Assembly: GCA_051025295.1 (NCBI GenBank)
Contig: JBMGJV010000016.1
Strand: one strand, 5' to 3'
Length of the DNA: 64,000 nucleotides
Origin: KBS-83 sp051025295
GTDB lineage: Bacteria > Acidobacteriota > Terriglobia > Terriglobales > Acidobacteriaceae
Position numbers and translations under genes: made by a program. Shown here in pieces: positions 46,928 through 55,994 of the stretch (the stretch's first letter is position 1; the number at the start of each line of letters is the position of its first letter). The notes under the pieces were generated by a model. It did not search any database and was not told where the DNA came from. It saw only the letters and a list, made by a program, of their open reading frames with translations.

Positions 46928-48577
46928 CTATAGCCCCAGGGTGTCCAAGTATCTGTGAACAGATGCGACCACTACGGACCCTTCGCCAACAGCAGAAGCA
47001 ACCCGCTTGACCGAGCCAGACCGAACATCGCCAACCGCAAAGATGCCGCGCACCGACGTTTCAAAAGGACCGCGGTCCTCAGATCCCGAAGATGTTTTTA
47101 CAAACCCATTCGCGTCCAGGTCCACGCAGTCCTTCAGCCACTTCGTACATGGATCTGCCCCAATCATTACAAACAAGTGCTCCGATTCGAACACGGTCGT
47201 GCCACTGGTAGCACCTGATCGCCACGTCAGGTGACTCAGACGTGGGCTCCCCCCCAGTTCTACTACCTCGGAACACGGGTGTAGAGTGATCGACTTCGAA
47301 GCACGGATACGCTGCACCAGGTAGTCAGACATTGTGCTGGCGAGATGTGGTCCGCGAATCAGCATATGTACATGGCTGGCGCGAGCGGAAAGATACATCG
47401 CAGCCTGCCCCGCAGAGTTCCCGCCACCGACCAGTACAACCGCAAGCCCGCGGCAGGATTGAACATCGACCGGAGTCGCAGAATAGTGAACGCCAGCACC
47501 TTCGAACCGTTCCAGCCCCGGAACATCTAGCTTTCTATACTTCGCTCCGGTGGCGATGACAACTGATCTAGCCGCAACTGCGCTCTCGCCATCCAGGGTC
47601 ACAAGGAATGCTTCGTCTGAACAGTCGATACCTGTCACTTCCCTGCAAACAGCGACGGTCGCACCAAACTTTTCAGCCTGCACCTGCGCCTGCTTTGCAA
47701 GTTCGGCACCTGAGACGCCATTCGAGAAGCCGAGGTAGTTCTCTATCCTCGAGCTGGTCCCGGCTTGGCCGCCGGCCGCGTAGCTGTCCACTACGAGCGT
47801 GCGAAGCCCCTCCGACGCCGCGTAGACAGCGGTTGCGAGCCCTGCCGGGCCCGCCCCCACCACAACGACGTCCCACGTAGTACCCTCACGCACGTCCTCA
47901 GATATGCCAAGCTTGGTAGCAAGAGCGCGCAATTCGGGGCGCTTCAACATCCACTTCCCTGAGACCACGGCTGGGAGATCCGTCTCCTGCAGACTCCGCT
48001 CTTGCACGAAAGCTCGAGCTTCAGAAGAGCTCCGCGCATGGACCACGTGAAACGGGTACGTGTTGGCCGTCAAAAAGCGCGCGAGCTTCTCCGAGCCGCT
48101 GCCGCCTGCGTCAGCAATCACATTCAGGCCGCCGACTCCCATCTGCACGAACCATTGCCGCCGGTGCACGATGGTCCTAACGACAATCTCATCAATATCT
48201 GGCTCTGCGATAAGGAACTCCCGCAGACGCTCCCTCGGAACCCGCAGCACGCTGCTGCCTTCCATCGCGCGCGCCGCAATCAGAGTCTCCCTCTGATTCA
48301 ACAGGTTGAGCTCCCCACTGAACTCACCGGGCTCGAGCGATATGAACTGCTCCTTACCGTCGACAGCGTCTGACCAGAATGTCTGAACTACGCCGTCCAA
48401 CACGATGTAAAAGTCAGCTGCACGTTCGCCCTGCCGGTATAGCCGTACGGCGGAAGTATGGTTTCGCAGAACTCCATATTGCGCAGCCCGCGCAAGCTGG
48501 TCAGGGGACAGCTTCGCGTAAGCGGCGGACGGAAGCGACACTGCCTGTGGGTTGACCGGTCCATCGATCCTTGCCAT
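46928..48577 (-). CDS. cNMP-binding domain fused to FAD-dependent (thioredoxin-reductase-like) oxidoreductase
   Basis: 549 aa. Residues about 20-130 form a cyclic-nucleotide-binding fold (VRLYRQGERAADFYIVLDGV, EPGEFSGELNLLNQ). A thioredoxin-like spacer follows (about 150-210). From about 220 comes a two-dinucleotide-fold reductase: VVVVGAGPAGLATAVYAASE (FAD), VVIATGAKYRKL, VLVGGGNSAGQAAMYLS (NADPH) and the C-terminal GIFAVGDVRSGSVKRVASAV. The CxxC pair of true thioredoxin reductases is missing: the region reads HYSATPVDVQSC. So the acceptor is not a thioredoxin by the usual route. A palindromic site precedes it. The N-terminal domain may gate it by cAMP or another ligand. Confidence 0.85.
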   Translation of the reverse strand: MARIDGPVNPQAVSLPSAAYAKLSPDQLARAAQYGVLRNHTSAVRLYRQGERAADFYIVLDGVVQTFWSDAVDGKEQFISLEPGEFSGELNLLNQRETLIAARAMEGSSVLRVPRERLREFLIAEPDIDEIVVRTIVHRRQWFVQMGVGGLNVIADAGGSGSEKLARFLTANTYPFHVVHARSSSEARAFVQERSLQETDLPAVVSGKWMLKRPELRALATKLGISEDVREGTTWDVVVVGAGPAGLATAVYAASEGLRTLVVDSYAAGGQAGTSSRIENYLGFSNGVSGAELAKQAQVQAEKFGATVAVCREVTGIDCSDEAFLVTLDGESAVAARSVVIATGAKYRKLDVPGLERFEGAGVHYSATPVDVQSCRGLAVVLVGGGNSAGQAAMYLSARASHVHMLIRGPHLASTMSDYLVQRIRASKSITLHPCSEVVELGGSPRLSHLTWRSGATSGTTVFESEHLFVMIGADPCTKWLKDCVDLDANGFVKTSSGSEDRGPFETSVRGIFAVGDVRSGSVKRVASAVGEGSVVVASVHRYLDTLGL

Positions 48578-48590
48578 AACAAAACCCCTT

Positions 48591-48626
48591 GATATATCTC
48601 ATGCATTCTCAGATATCTTGAGATAT
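48591..48626. promoter_or_regulatory. AT-rich palindromic operator upstream of the oxidoreductase
   Basis: ATATCT-TG-AGATAT (48613-48626) is a perfect 6-bp inverted repeat, next to AGATATCT (48611-48618) and GATATATC (48591-48598), each self-complementary. They begin 14 bp upstream of the oxidoreductase ATG, right for a repressor overlapping its promoter; MarR-type regulators use similar sites. The rest of 48627-48878 holds no supported gene. Confidence 0.5.
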
Positions 48627-48878
48627 GTGACGGCCATGGCGCCCACTCAGGACTTTATCTCCGCTGCCACTAGCCTCGCACTGATATACGTTCACAGATT
48701 TATTCCAGTCTATTTTTCTTGATCTGCTGATCGATATTCCATAAACACTGAATTGTCCTTGACTGGGAGAGCCACCTAAGATGCTTTCATCGGTGAGCCG
48801 ACAGCGACGACAACGTGAAGTCTCGCAGGCGTGTTCACACGCGTCTAGACCAAATGCAAAGTCTCCGTGGGGTAGCGA

Positions 48879-49721
48879 ATGCCAACTTTGTCTATCGAAG
48901 TTCCGGATTCTGTCCTCGCCGCTCTGCAGCTACGATCTCACGCGACGGGAGAAGACACGTCGGCCATTGCCTCACGTGCACTCGGGCGAGCTCTTGGAAT
49001 GCCCGTGCACACACTGTTCCAGGTATCCACTTCGCGGGCACTCGTCCAAGGTGTGTATCAGGAGGCAGTCTCTAGCTCCATCCTGCTTCGTCATGGGGAT
49101 TTCGGACTTGGCACATTCGATCAGCTGGATGGAGAGATGGTCGTCCTGGATGGTGTTGTCTATCAGGTACGAAGCGATGGCACCGTGCACAGCGTCGAGG
49201 GGCACACAGGAACACCATTCGCAACGGTTCTCTATTTCTCACCCGACGAGTCTGTTCTGTTGAATGACGTTCATAGCTTCGCGGAGCTTTGTGCGATCTC
49301 GGATCAGCATCGGACGTCGCAGAACCTTTTCTACGCGTTCCGTGTCGATGGGGTATTCAGCTTCATGCATACACGCGCGATGAAGCGCACGGAAAGTGGG
49401 ACCACCCTGAATGCGGCAGCTTCTGTCCAGGCCGAGTTTCAATTCAGGGATATAGAAGGAACACTCGTCGGATTATGGTCGCCGGTATTTGCCGGCTCGG
49501 TCGATATTCCTGGGTACCACTTTCATTTCGTCGCGAAGGACCGAAGCGGGGGTGGACACGTCCTGGAATGTGCCGGAGCGGGCCTCGTTCTGCAATTCGA
49601 GCGCATGACGGAGTTCCATCTTTCGCTTCCAGACTCCGAGGACTTTCTGCGGGCAGACCTCACGACAGACCGTTCCAAGGACCTCAGCGCGGCTGAGGGA
49701 AAGGATGCAGAGAGGAAATGA
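48879..49721 (+). CDS. budA: Alpha-acetolactate decarboxylase with N-terminal RHH-like extension
   Basis: 280 aa. From residue 45 on it is acetolactate decarboxylase: LFQVSTSRALVQGVYQEAVS, RHGDFGLGTFDQLDGEMVVL, HTGTPFATVLYF and the zinc site GYHFHFVAKDRSGGGHVLEC (HxH and a later His). It converts 2-acetolactate to acetoin and CO2 in the cytoplasm. The first 40 residues (MPTLSIEVPDSVLAALQLRS) resemble a ribbon-helix-helix/antitoxin N-terminus, unusual for the family, whose members are about 240-260 aa. It overlaps alsS by 4 nt, so the two steps from pyruvate to acetoin are encoded together. Confidence 0.88.
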   Translation: MPTLSIEVPDSVLAALQLRSHATGEDTSAIASRALGRALGMPVHTLFQVSTSRALVQGVYQEAVSSSILLRHGDFGLGTFDQLDGEMVVLDGVVYQVRSDGTVHSVEGHTGTPFATVLYFSPDESVLLNDVHSFAELCAISDQHRTSQNLFYAFRVDGVFSFMHTRAMKRTESGTTLNAAASVQAEFQFRDIEGTLVGLWSPVFAGSVDIPGYHFHFVAKDRSGGGHVLECAGAGLVLQFERMTEFHLSLPDSEDFLRADLTTDRSKDLSAAEGKDAERK

Positions 49722-51403
49722 TGAGCCTGGACGTAGCGAGAAAGCAACCGCCGAAGACCGGTGCCCATGTAGTCGTCGAGGCGCTCGAACGCCGCAATGT
49801 CAAATGGGTATTCGGTGTTCCCGGCGCAAAGATCGACGGTGTCTTCGACGCCCTTGCTGACTCTTCGATCCAGACCGTAGTGTGCCGTCACGAACAGAAT
49901 GCGGCCTTCATTGCTGGCGGCGTTGGCAGAATGACAGGCAGAGCTGGTGTCGCGATCGCAACCTCGGGGCCAGGCAGCTCTAACCTGGTGACCGGGCTTG
50001 CCACGGCGAAGGCCGAGGGAGATCCGATTGTAGCTATCGCAGGTGCCGTGGCACTTCAGGATAGATTGAAGAAGATTCACCAGACGTTGGACTCCGTCAG
50101 CCTGTGCAGGCCGGTCACGAAATACAGCGTGGAGGTGACTTCACCCACAGCTGTAGCGGAGGTGATGGAGAACGCATTTCGCGCAGCGGAGGAGGAACGG
50201 CCCGGCGCAGCCTTCGTCAGCGTTCCGTTCGATGTGATGGCCTCCCCGGCGCAATGTGAAGCGATCGACCCAACGCCAACCCCGATACTCGGGCCTGCCA
50301 ACGCGGACGCAATTCGAGACGCGGCGAAGCTCATTAACGAAGCTCAAAAGCCGATCGTACTTGTGGGGATGCTGGCCAGCAAGCCGGAAAACATCCACGG
50401 GATTCAGCAACTCCTTACAGATGGAAAGCTTCCTGTAGTTGGTACTTTTCAAGCTGCCGGCACAGTCTCGCTCGTCGATTATCTCAACTTCGCTGGGCGC
50501 GTGTGGCAGACGAACAATCTGCCGGGGGACCGGGTACTCGCAGCCGCGGACCTGGTCATCACCATCGGCTATGATCCCGTCGAGTATTGGCCCTCCATAT
50601 GGAATGCAGGCAAACACCGCTCAATCATCCATGTCGATTCTGGGAAGGCGGACATCGACAACAGCTACCGCCCAAGCGTCGAATCGATCGGCGCGATTGG
50701 CCCGACCACCTCTGCATTAGCAGCCCTGGTGAAGCACAAAAGGCCTGATCCTGAAATGTCGAAGCTGCTGAGCGAGATCACTCAACAGCGAGAAGAAGCC
50801 GCCCGTATCGGTGCAGCTAAAGGCGGAACGCCGATTCATCCGTTACGGCTTGTCTCGGAACTCCAGTCGATCCTCACTTCTGACATGACCCTCTGTCTCG
50901 ACATGGGTTCGTTTCATCTTTGGGTAGCACGGAATCTTCACAGTTTCCGCGCCCGACAGGTGCTCATGACCAACGGACAGCAGACTCTGGGTGTTGCCCT
51001 TCCGTGGGCGATAGCTGCGACACTCGTGCGCCCAGCTGAGAAGGTCGTCTCAATATCCGGCGATGGTGGTTTCCTGTTTTCCGCGATGGAGCTCGAGACG
51101 GCAGTCCGCCTGCAATCGCACGTCGTGCACATGGTGTGGATTGATGGCACCTACAACATGGTTGCGATTCAAGAGCGACAGAAGTACGGCCGGTCGTCAG
51201 GTGTCGAGTTCGGTCCGGTCGATCCCGTGAGATTTGCAGAGTCATTTGGAGCGACCGGGCTGATGATTCGCTCTCCCGATGAAATCGCGCCTGTGATGAA
51301 GCGAGCCATGGATGCATCCGGACCAGTAATCGTAGGGGTCTCGGTTGATTACAGGGACAATCACATGCTCTTCGAGAACGTCGATACACGGGCAATCCAC
51401 TAA
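49718..51403 (+). CDS. alsS: Catabolic acetolactate synthase
   Basis: 561 aa of ThDP-dependent type. The N-terminal domain has HVVVEALERRNVKWVFGVPG and the catalytic Glu in CRHEQNAAFIAGGVGRMTGR. The C-terminal ThDP motif is SISGDGGFLFSAMELETAVR ending with N in DGTYNMVAIQ. The FAD-loop of anabolic IlvB enzymes appears replaced and no small subunit follows, which fits the FAD-free AlsS type. It condenses two pyruvates to 2-acetolactate. Coupled to budA by a 4-nt overlap, it gives acetoin, which spares acid formation and NADH. The same strand continues with mqo 29 bp later. Confidence 0.9.
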   Translation: MMSLDVARKQPPKTGAHVVVEALERRNVKWVFGVPGAKIDGVFDALADSSIQTVVCRHEQNAAFIAGGVGRMTGRAGVAIATSGPGSSNLVTGLATAKAEGDPIVAIAGAVALQDRLKKIHQTLDSVSLCRPVTKYSVEVTSPTAVAEVMENAFRAAEEERPGAAFVSVPFDVMASPAQCEAIDPTPTPILGPANADAIRDAAKLINEAQKPIVLVGMLASKPENIHGIQQLLTDGKLPVVGTFQAAGTVSLVDYLNFAGRVWQTNNLPGDRVLAAADLVITIGYDPVEYWPSIWNAGKHRSIIHVDSGKADIDNSYRPSVESIGAIGPTTSALAALVKHKRPDPEMSKLLSEITQQREEAARIGAAKGGTPIHPLRLVSELQSILTSDMTLCLDMGSFHLWVARNLHSFRARQVLMTNGQQTLGVALPWAIAATLVRPAEKVVSISGDGGFLFSAMELETAVRLQSHVVHMVWIDGTYNMVAIQERQKYGRSSGVEFGPVDPVRFAESFGATGLMIRSPDEIAPVMKRAMDASGPVIVGVSVDYRDNHMLFENVDTRAIH

Positions 51404-51432
51404 ACATCGCGAAAACACAGGGAGGAGTCACC

Positions 51433-52920
51433 ATGGAATCATTACGACAGCCGGATGCCGTCCTCATCGGGGCAGGAATCATGAGCGTCACTTTGGCGGC
51501 GCTTCTCAAGCGCCTGGATCCCTCGATGCAGATCGTCATTTACGAGGTCCTCAGCTCTGAAGCGCAGGAGAGCTCGAACGCATGGAACAATGCCGGAACT
51601 GGACACGCCGCCCTATGCGAACTGAACTATACCCCGGAGGATGCAAAAGGCAAGGTCGACATCTCCAAGGCGCTGACTGTAAATACGGAGTTCGACCTCT
51701 CTCGCCAGTTCTGGGCTTCTCTGGTTCGTGAAGGCGCAATCAAGGAGCCCCAGGCCTTCATCCACTCTGTTCCTCACTGCAGTTTTGTTCAGGGCAAGGA
51801 CAACGTTGATCTTCTTAAGCGCAGGCATGCAGCGCTTACTGCACACCCAAACTACAAGGGTATGGAGTACACCGACGACACGAGCACACTGCGCGAATGG
51901 TTCCCCTTGGTGACGGAGGGCCGGAGTCCAGGCGAGACCATTGCAGCCACGCGGATGTGCACGGGCACGGACGTTGATTACAGCGCCTTGACATCCGTCC
52001 TGCTCGATTCGCTGCGCGAAATGAAAGGGTTCCAAATCAAGTTCCTGCAACGCGTGCAGAATCTCGAGCGAGCTGGAGCCCGCTGGAGAGTAACCGTTCG
52101 CGATGAGATGACAGGCGAATCCGACCAGTTCGAGACCAACTTCGTCTTTATCGGAGCGGGCGGAGGCTCACTCCCCTTGTTACAAAAGTCCGGTATCGCG
52201 GAGGGCCGTGGATACGCTGGATTCCCCGTCAGCGGCATCTGGCTTCGTTGCGACTCGACCGTGGTTGCGTCTCGACACAACGCGAAGGTTTATGGGAAGG
52301 CGTCCGTTGGCTCGCCCCCCATGTCAGTTCCACATCTGGATACACGTCACGTCGACGGTAAGGTATCCCTCCTCTTTGGTCCATATGCCGGCTTTTCTAC
52401 AAAATTCCTGAAGCATGGCTCCTATCTCGATCTGTTTGGATCAATAGATCCAGAAAACCTGCTCCCCATGCTGGCCGTGGGTAAGGACAACGTTGCTCTC
52501 ACCGAGTACCTCGTCGGCCAGGTGATGGAGTCGCAGGGAGAACGGTTCGCCGCTCTTCGCGAGTTCTACCCCGCATTGAGCGAGCAGGATTGGCGCCTGG
52601 AGGTGGCAGGTCAGCGGGTGCAGATCATCAAGAAGGATCCGCTTCGCGGTGGAGTTCTTCAGTTCGGGACAGAGATCGTGCATGCGGCAGATCAGTCCCT
52701 GGCCGCGATGCTCGGGGCATCGCCGGGCGCATCTACTTCGGTGGCGATCATGTTGGAAGTCATCGAGCGATGCTTTACCGATCGTCTCGACCACGGAGGC
52801 TGGATCGATAAGCTGCGCGCACTGATCCCCTCTTATGGCGAATCGCTCATCACCAACACCGACCTCTGCAAGAGGGTGAGGGCTGACACAGCCGCCGCTC
52901 TGAATATCGTCAATCTCTAA
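51433..52920 (+). CDS. mqo: Malate:quinone oxidoreductase
   Basis: 495 aa, the usual family length. It has the FAD-binding start PDAVLIGAGIMSVTLAALLK, SNAWNNAGTGHAALCELNYT and the C-terminal GASPGASTSVAIMLEVIERC, all typical of Mqo. It oxidises malate to oxaloacetate at the membrane and passes electrons to the quinone pool. GGAGG precedes the ATG. It follows alsS closely and lies near cydAB and fumC, so malate oxidation can feed electrons into cytochrome bd. Confidence 0.93.
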   Translation: MESLRQPDAVLIGAGIMSVTLAALLKRLDPSMQIVIYEVLSSEAQESSNAWNNAGTGHAALCELNYTPEDAKGKVDISKALTVNTEFDLSRQFWASLVREGAIKEPQAFIHSVPHCSFVQGKDNVDLLKRRHAALTAHPNYKGMEYTDDTSTLREWFPLVTEGRSPGETIAATRMCTGTDVDYSALTSVLLDSLREMKGFQIKFLQRVQNLERAGARWRVTVRDEMTGESDQFETNFVFIGAGGGSLPLLQKSGIAEGRGYAGFPVSGIWLRCDSTVVASRHNAKVYGKASVGSPPMSVPHLDTRHVDGKVSLLFGPYAGFSTKFLKHGSYLDLFGSIDPENLLPMLAVGKDNVALTEYLVGQVMESQGERFAALREFYPALSEQDWRLEVAGQRVQIIKKDPLRGGVLQFGTEIVHAADQSLAAMLGASPGASTSVAIMLEVIERCFTDRLDHGGWIDKLRALIPSYGESLITNTDLCKRVRADTAAALNIVNL

Positions 52921-52984
52921 GAGCAATTAGCTCAGGCGCCCAATCAGGTCGTCTGAACATGCACTACATAATCCAAGGAGGAAC

Positions 52985-53341
52985 ATGATCCGCGCCTACC
53001 GCATCTACACCGGCCCAGACGGCGATTCGCATGTGACGACGGGGTCCGTGCGGGCAGACGTCCTGGTCAACGCAAGGACCATCCATTTCAAGGAGACTGC
53101 GGCACACTCTACCTACGACTGGCACAATGATCCTGTTCCGCAGTATGTCCTAACCCTCAGTGGCATTCTTGAGTTCACGACAAGGGGTGGCGAGACCTTC
53201 ACCATCAAGCCAGGAGACGTTCTTATTGCGGAAGATCACACGGGCACAGGGCACACATGGCGATTGCTGAACGACGATCCGTGGCGTCGTGCCTATGTCA
53301 TCTTCGCGCCAGGCGCAGACACGCAGTTCATCCCCGACTGA
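52985..53341 (+). CDS. Small cupin protein
   Basis: 118 aa with AAGGAGG before the ATG. A single cupin barrel: HSTYDWHNDPVPQYVLTLSG then FTTRGGETFTIKPGDVLIAE and DHTGTGHTWRLL. The His residues and Gln/Glu at barrel positions could bind one metal ion. Function unknown; similar proteins are found beside oxidoreductases and may act on or sense small oxygenated compounds. It is the last gene of the budA-alsS-mqo-cupin run and is followed by a strong hairpin. Confidence 0.8.
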   Translation: MIRAYRIYTGPDGDSHVTTGSVRADVLVNARTIHFKETAAHSTYDWHNDPVPQYVLTLSGILEFTTRGGETFTIKPGDVLIAEDHTGTGHTWRLLNDDPWRRAYVIFAPGADTQFIPD

Positions 53342-53364
53342 ACCCTTCCATCAGCACGACACCT

Positions 53365-53393
53365 TGCAGCGGCCGGATAGTTCGGCCGCTGCA
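53365..53393. terminator. Bidirectional hairpin terminator
   Basis: TGCAGCGGCCG - GATAGTT - CGGCCGCTGCA: a perfect 11-bp stem with a 7-nt loop, then CTTCTCTGCTCCTTT. It sits between the convergent stops of the cupin (53341) and cydB (53444) and could stop transcripts from both sides. Confidence 0.75.
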
Positions 53394-53443
53394 CTTCTCT
53401 GCTCCTTTACGCTTTCACTCTTCTGTGACTCACCCGGGTGCAA

Positions 53444-54466
53444 CTACTCCGACGCGGCGACCGCCCGTTCCTTCCGCTGATCCTTAAAGATATAAAGCAG
53501 GAGCGCTAACGATGGGAAGAGGAGTACAGCTCCAGCAGCCGACGCCAGGAGAATATCCTTAACCACATTCTCAGACAGAGCGGAGTTGAAGATCGTGGCG
53601 TTCGGCCGAGCCAGGTACGGGTACTGCGCAGATGCCCAGCCAATCACGACCGACCCCGCGAACACTGCCACCATCACTCGTGCCAGCCTGACCCGGTCTC
53701 GGTAGATAGCCAGCTCTCCGGCGACCAGAGAGGCGAGCGCACTGATCTCGGCACAGAGAGCGAACCCGCTATGAAGCAGGCCTGCTCTCAGTGCCCGCGC
53801 ATACCACTCCGTCAGCACGACGCTGCCGGCGGCGAAGCACGCAGTAACCAGGCCCGCAGCGAACGCGCGTCCACGGAATGCATCGCGAAGCTCCCGGCTC
53901 TCCGATTCAACAGCCAGGTAGGTTGCGGCCAGGTAGGCACAGACGGCAAGTGTAGACAGACCCACGCAGAGAGAAAACGGGTTCAGCCAGTCGAAGATAT
54001 ATCCATTCAGGCTTTCATCACCGGCAACAAGCAGGTGGCCGTCAGACAAAGACGCCAGGATGATCCCGGCAACGATCGGTGTGAAGCTGCTCGATGCTGA
54101 GAATACGTACCCGCACGTTCGCTGCATCTCAGAGTTGGTGGTCGAATACGCTCGGAACACGAATGACGATCCGCGCAGCACAATTCCAAGCAACATCAGC
54201 AGGATGGGCACACAGAGGGCAATCATGATCGCGCCAAAGGCCCGCGGAAATCCCGCAAAGAGGAGTACCACCATCAAGACAAGCCAGACATGATTGGCTT
54301 CCCAGATAGGGCGTATCGCGCTCGCGATTAAATTCCTTTGCTCTTCCTTCAGATGGCCGCTACTGAGCAGATCCCAGAACCCTGCGCCATAGTCTGCTCC
54401 TCCGAGGACCACATAAAGCACGAGGGCAACTACCATCACCGCGGCAAGAAGCGCATTTATCGGCAC
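53444..54466 (-). CDS. cydB: Cytochrome bd ubiquinol oxidase subunit II
   Basis: 340 aa with eight to nine helices. N-terminal LLAAVMVVALVLYVVLGGAD and YGAGFWDLLS, then IWEANHVWLVLMVVLLFAGF, the CydB signature with the conserved Trp and His. It pairs with CydA to form the quinol oxidase that reduces oxygen to water at low oxygen or under respiratory stress. Its ATG lies 9 bp after the cydA stop, so the two are one operon. Confidence 0.95.
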   Translation of the reverse strand: MPINALLAAVMVVALVLYVVLGGADYGAGFWDLLSSGHLKEEQRNLIASAIRPIWEANHVWLVLMVVLLFAGFPRAFGAIMIALCVPILLMLLGIVLRGSSFVFRAYSTTNSEMQRTCGYVFSASSSFTPIVAGIILASLSDGHLLVAGDESLNGYIFDWLNPFSLCVGLSTLAVCAYLAATYLAVESESRELRDAFRGRAFAAGLVTACFAAGSVVLTEWYARALRAGLLHSGFALCAEISALASLVAGELAIYRDRVRLARVMVAVFAGSVVIGWASAQYPYLARPNATIFNSALSENVVKDILLASAAGAVLLFPSLALLLYIFKDQRKERAVAASE

Positions 54467-54475
54467 TGGTCTCTC

Positions 54476-55795
54476 CTAAACAGCGTCAGCATCGTGGCTT
54501 CTTGGATCAGCGATCACATGGGCGGCAAGCAGCCATACCACCACGACGCCCAGAACGCAGTAGAGTAGTGAAGCAAGCACAAACGGGACCTGGAGGTGCT
54601 GAACCTTTGTCACCGCGTCTCGTGTCCGCAGTATTCCAAAGATGACCCAGGGCTGCCGGCCCAATTCAGTCACCATCCACCCCGCCTCGAGAGCTGCGAA
54701 CCCCAAGGGGCCGCAAACCACAAGGAGCACCAGATATCTTCGGTGTGTGCATAGAGGTTTGCGTCTGCACGCTAGCCAAGCCCCCACGAGCGCAACAAGA
54801 GTGAGCACGCTGCCAAGCCCTACCATCACTTGAAACGACAGGTGGACGAGCGGGACGCGGGGCCAGTCTTCTTCGGGGAACGCATCGAGGCCTTTCACCA
54901 GCGCATCCGGCTTGTGGAACGCAAGCAGGCTCAATCCGTGCGGGATCTCGAGTGCGTACCGGGTGGTGCGCTCCTTCTCATCCGGCAAACCGCCGATCCG
55001 TAATGGCGCGCCTACCTCCGTCCGGAACTGACCCTCGAGGCTGGCCAGCTTTACCGGTTGCGTCCGCGCAACCATTCGCGCCAGTGCGTCACCGCTCATT
55101 CCTTGCGCCAGCACAGCAATACCGCCTACGGACAGTGCGATGCCGATCGCAACCTCATCGAAGCGGTTTCGCCCCCGCCGCAGCATCAACCAGCTGTGCA
55201 CCCCTGCGGTAGCGAAGCCTGCCGCACAGTAGGAAGCGAGCACCATGTGAACCGCCTCAGGAACAGCAGCCGGGTTCAACATGGCTCTGAGTGGTTCCAC
55301 CCGGCTGAACTCACCGTTCACCAGCGTGAAGCCCGCAGGTGTGTTCATCCACGCATTCACAAAGGTGACGAATATCGCGGAAACCGCGCCACTTACCGCA
55401 ACGATTGCACCAGAGAGGAGATGGATAAACTCCGGCGTCCTATTCCACCCATAAAGGTAAACACCCAGGAAGATAGCTTCCGTGAAGAATGCAAAGCCCT
55501 CCAGCGAGAACGGCATCCCGATCACTGAGCCCGCGTTCTCCATGAATCGCGGCCATAGCAGCCCTAGTTCGAAGGAAAGAATCGTTCCTGACACCGCGCC
55601 TACAGCGAAGAGGATCGCAGCTCCCTTCGCCCATCGTCTTGCCAAGACCAGGTAAACAGGCTCTCGTGTGCGGAGCCACTTCCACTCCGCGATCGTCATC
55701 ATCAGCGGGAAAGCGACACCCATGACAGCAAAGATGATGTGGAAACCTAGAGACATGCCCATCTGAGCACGTGCAGACAAAAGATCACTTATCAT
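54476..55795 (-). CDS. cydA: Cytochrome bd ubiquinol oxidase subunit I
   Basis: 439 aa from the ATG at 55795, which gives MISDLLSARAQMGMSLGFHI with the heme b595 His in the first helix. The frame is open further upstream but that part is Arg/Cys-rich and overlaps nothing conserved. Typical segments: LWPRFMENAGSVIGMPFSLE, FFTEAIFLGVYLYGWNR, MHMVLASYCAAGFATAGVHS-like, and GRQPWVIFGILRTRDAVT near the end. The quinone loop after EIPHGLSLLAFHKPD is short, so it belongs to the short-loop (CIO-like) group. It provides quinol oxidation for the neighbouring Mqo and other dehydrogenases. Confidence 0.93.
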   Translation of the reverse strand: MISDLLSARAQMGMSLGFHIIFAVMGVAFPLMMTIAEWKWLRTREPVYLVLARRWAKGAAILFAVGAVSGTILSFELGLLWPRFMENAGSVIGMPFSLEGFAFFTEAIFLGVYLYGWNRTPEFIHLLSGAIVAVSGAVSAIFVTFVNAWMNTPAGFTLVNGEFSRVEPLRAMLNPAAVPEAVHMVLASYCAAGFATAGVHSWLMLRRGRNRFDEVAIGIALSVGGIAVLAQGMSGDALARMVARTQPVKLASLEGQFRTEVGAPLRIGGLPDEKERTTRYALEIPHGLSLLAFHKPDALVKGLDAFPEEDWPRVPLVHLSFQVMVGLGSVLTLVALVGAWLACRRKPLCTHRRYLVLLVVCGPLGFAALEAGWMVTELGRQPWVIFGILRTRDAVTKVQHLQVPFVLASLLYCVLGVVVVWLLAAHVIADPRSHDADAV

Positions 55796-55994
55796 GTGTC
55801 CACCCGAGCGCGAACAGCGACTTTGCCTAAGGTTCCAAGAGTGGCCCTGCGCCAAGCGAAGATCATCCTGATGCGTTGCCCACGCCGACCGTTCAGTAGC
55901 GGATGCTGTGTCTCGCTTGAAGAGCATCCTCCATGAATCTGTCTGAATGCTCCATTCCATCTTCCCTGTATGCGCGCAGTCCTTGTGCCTGCGC

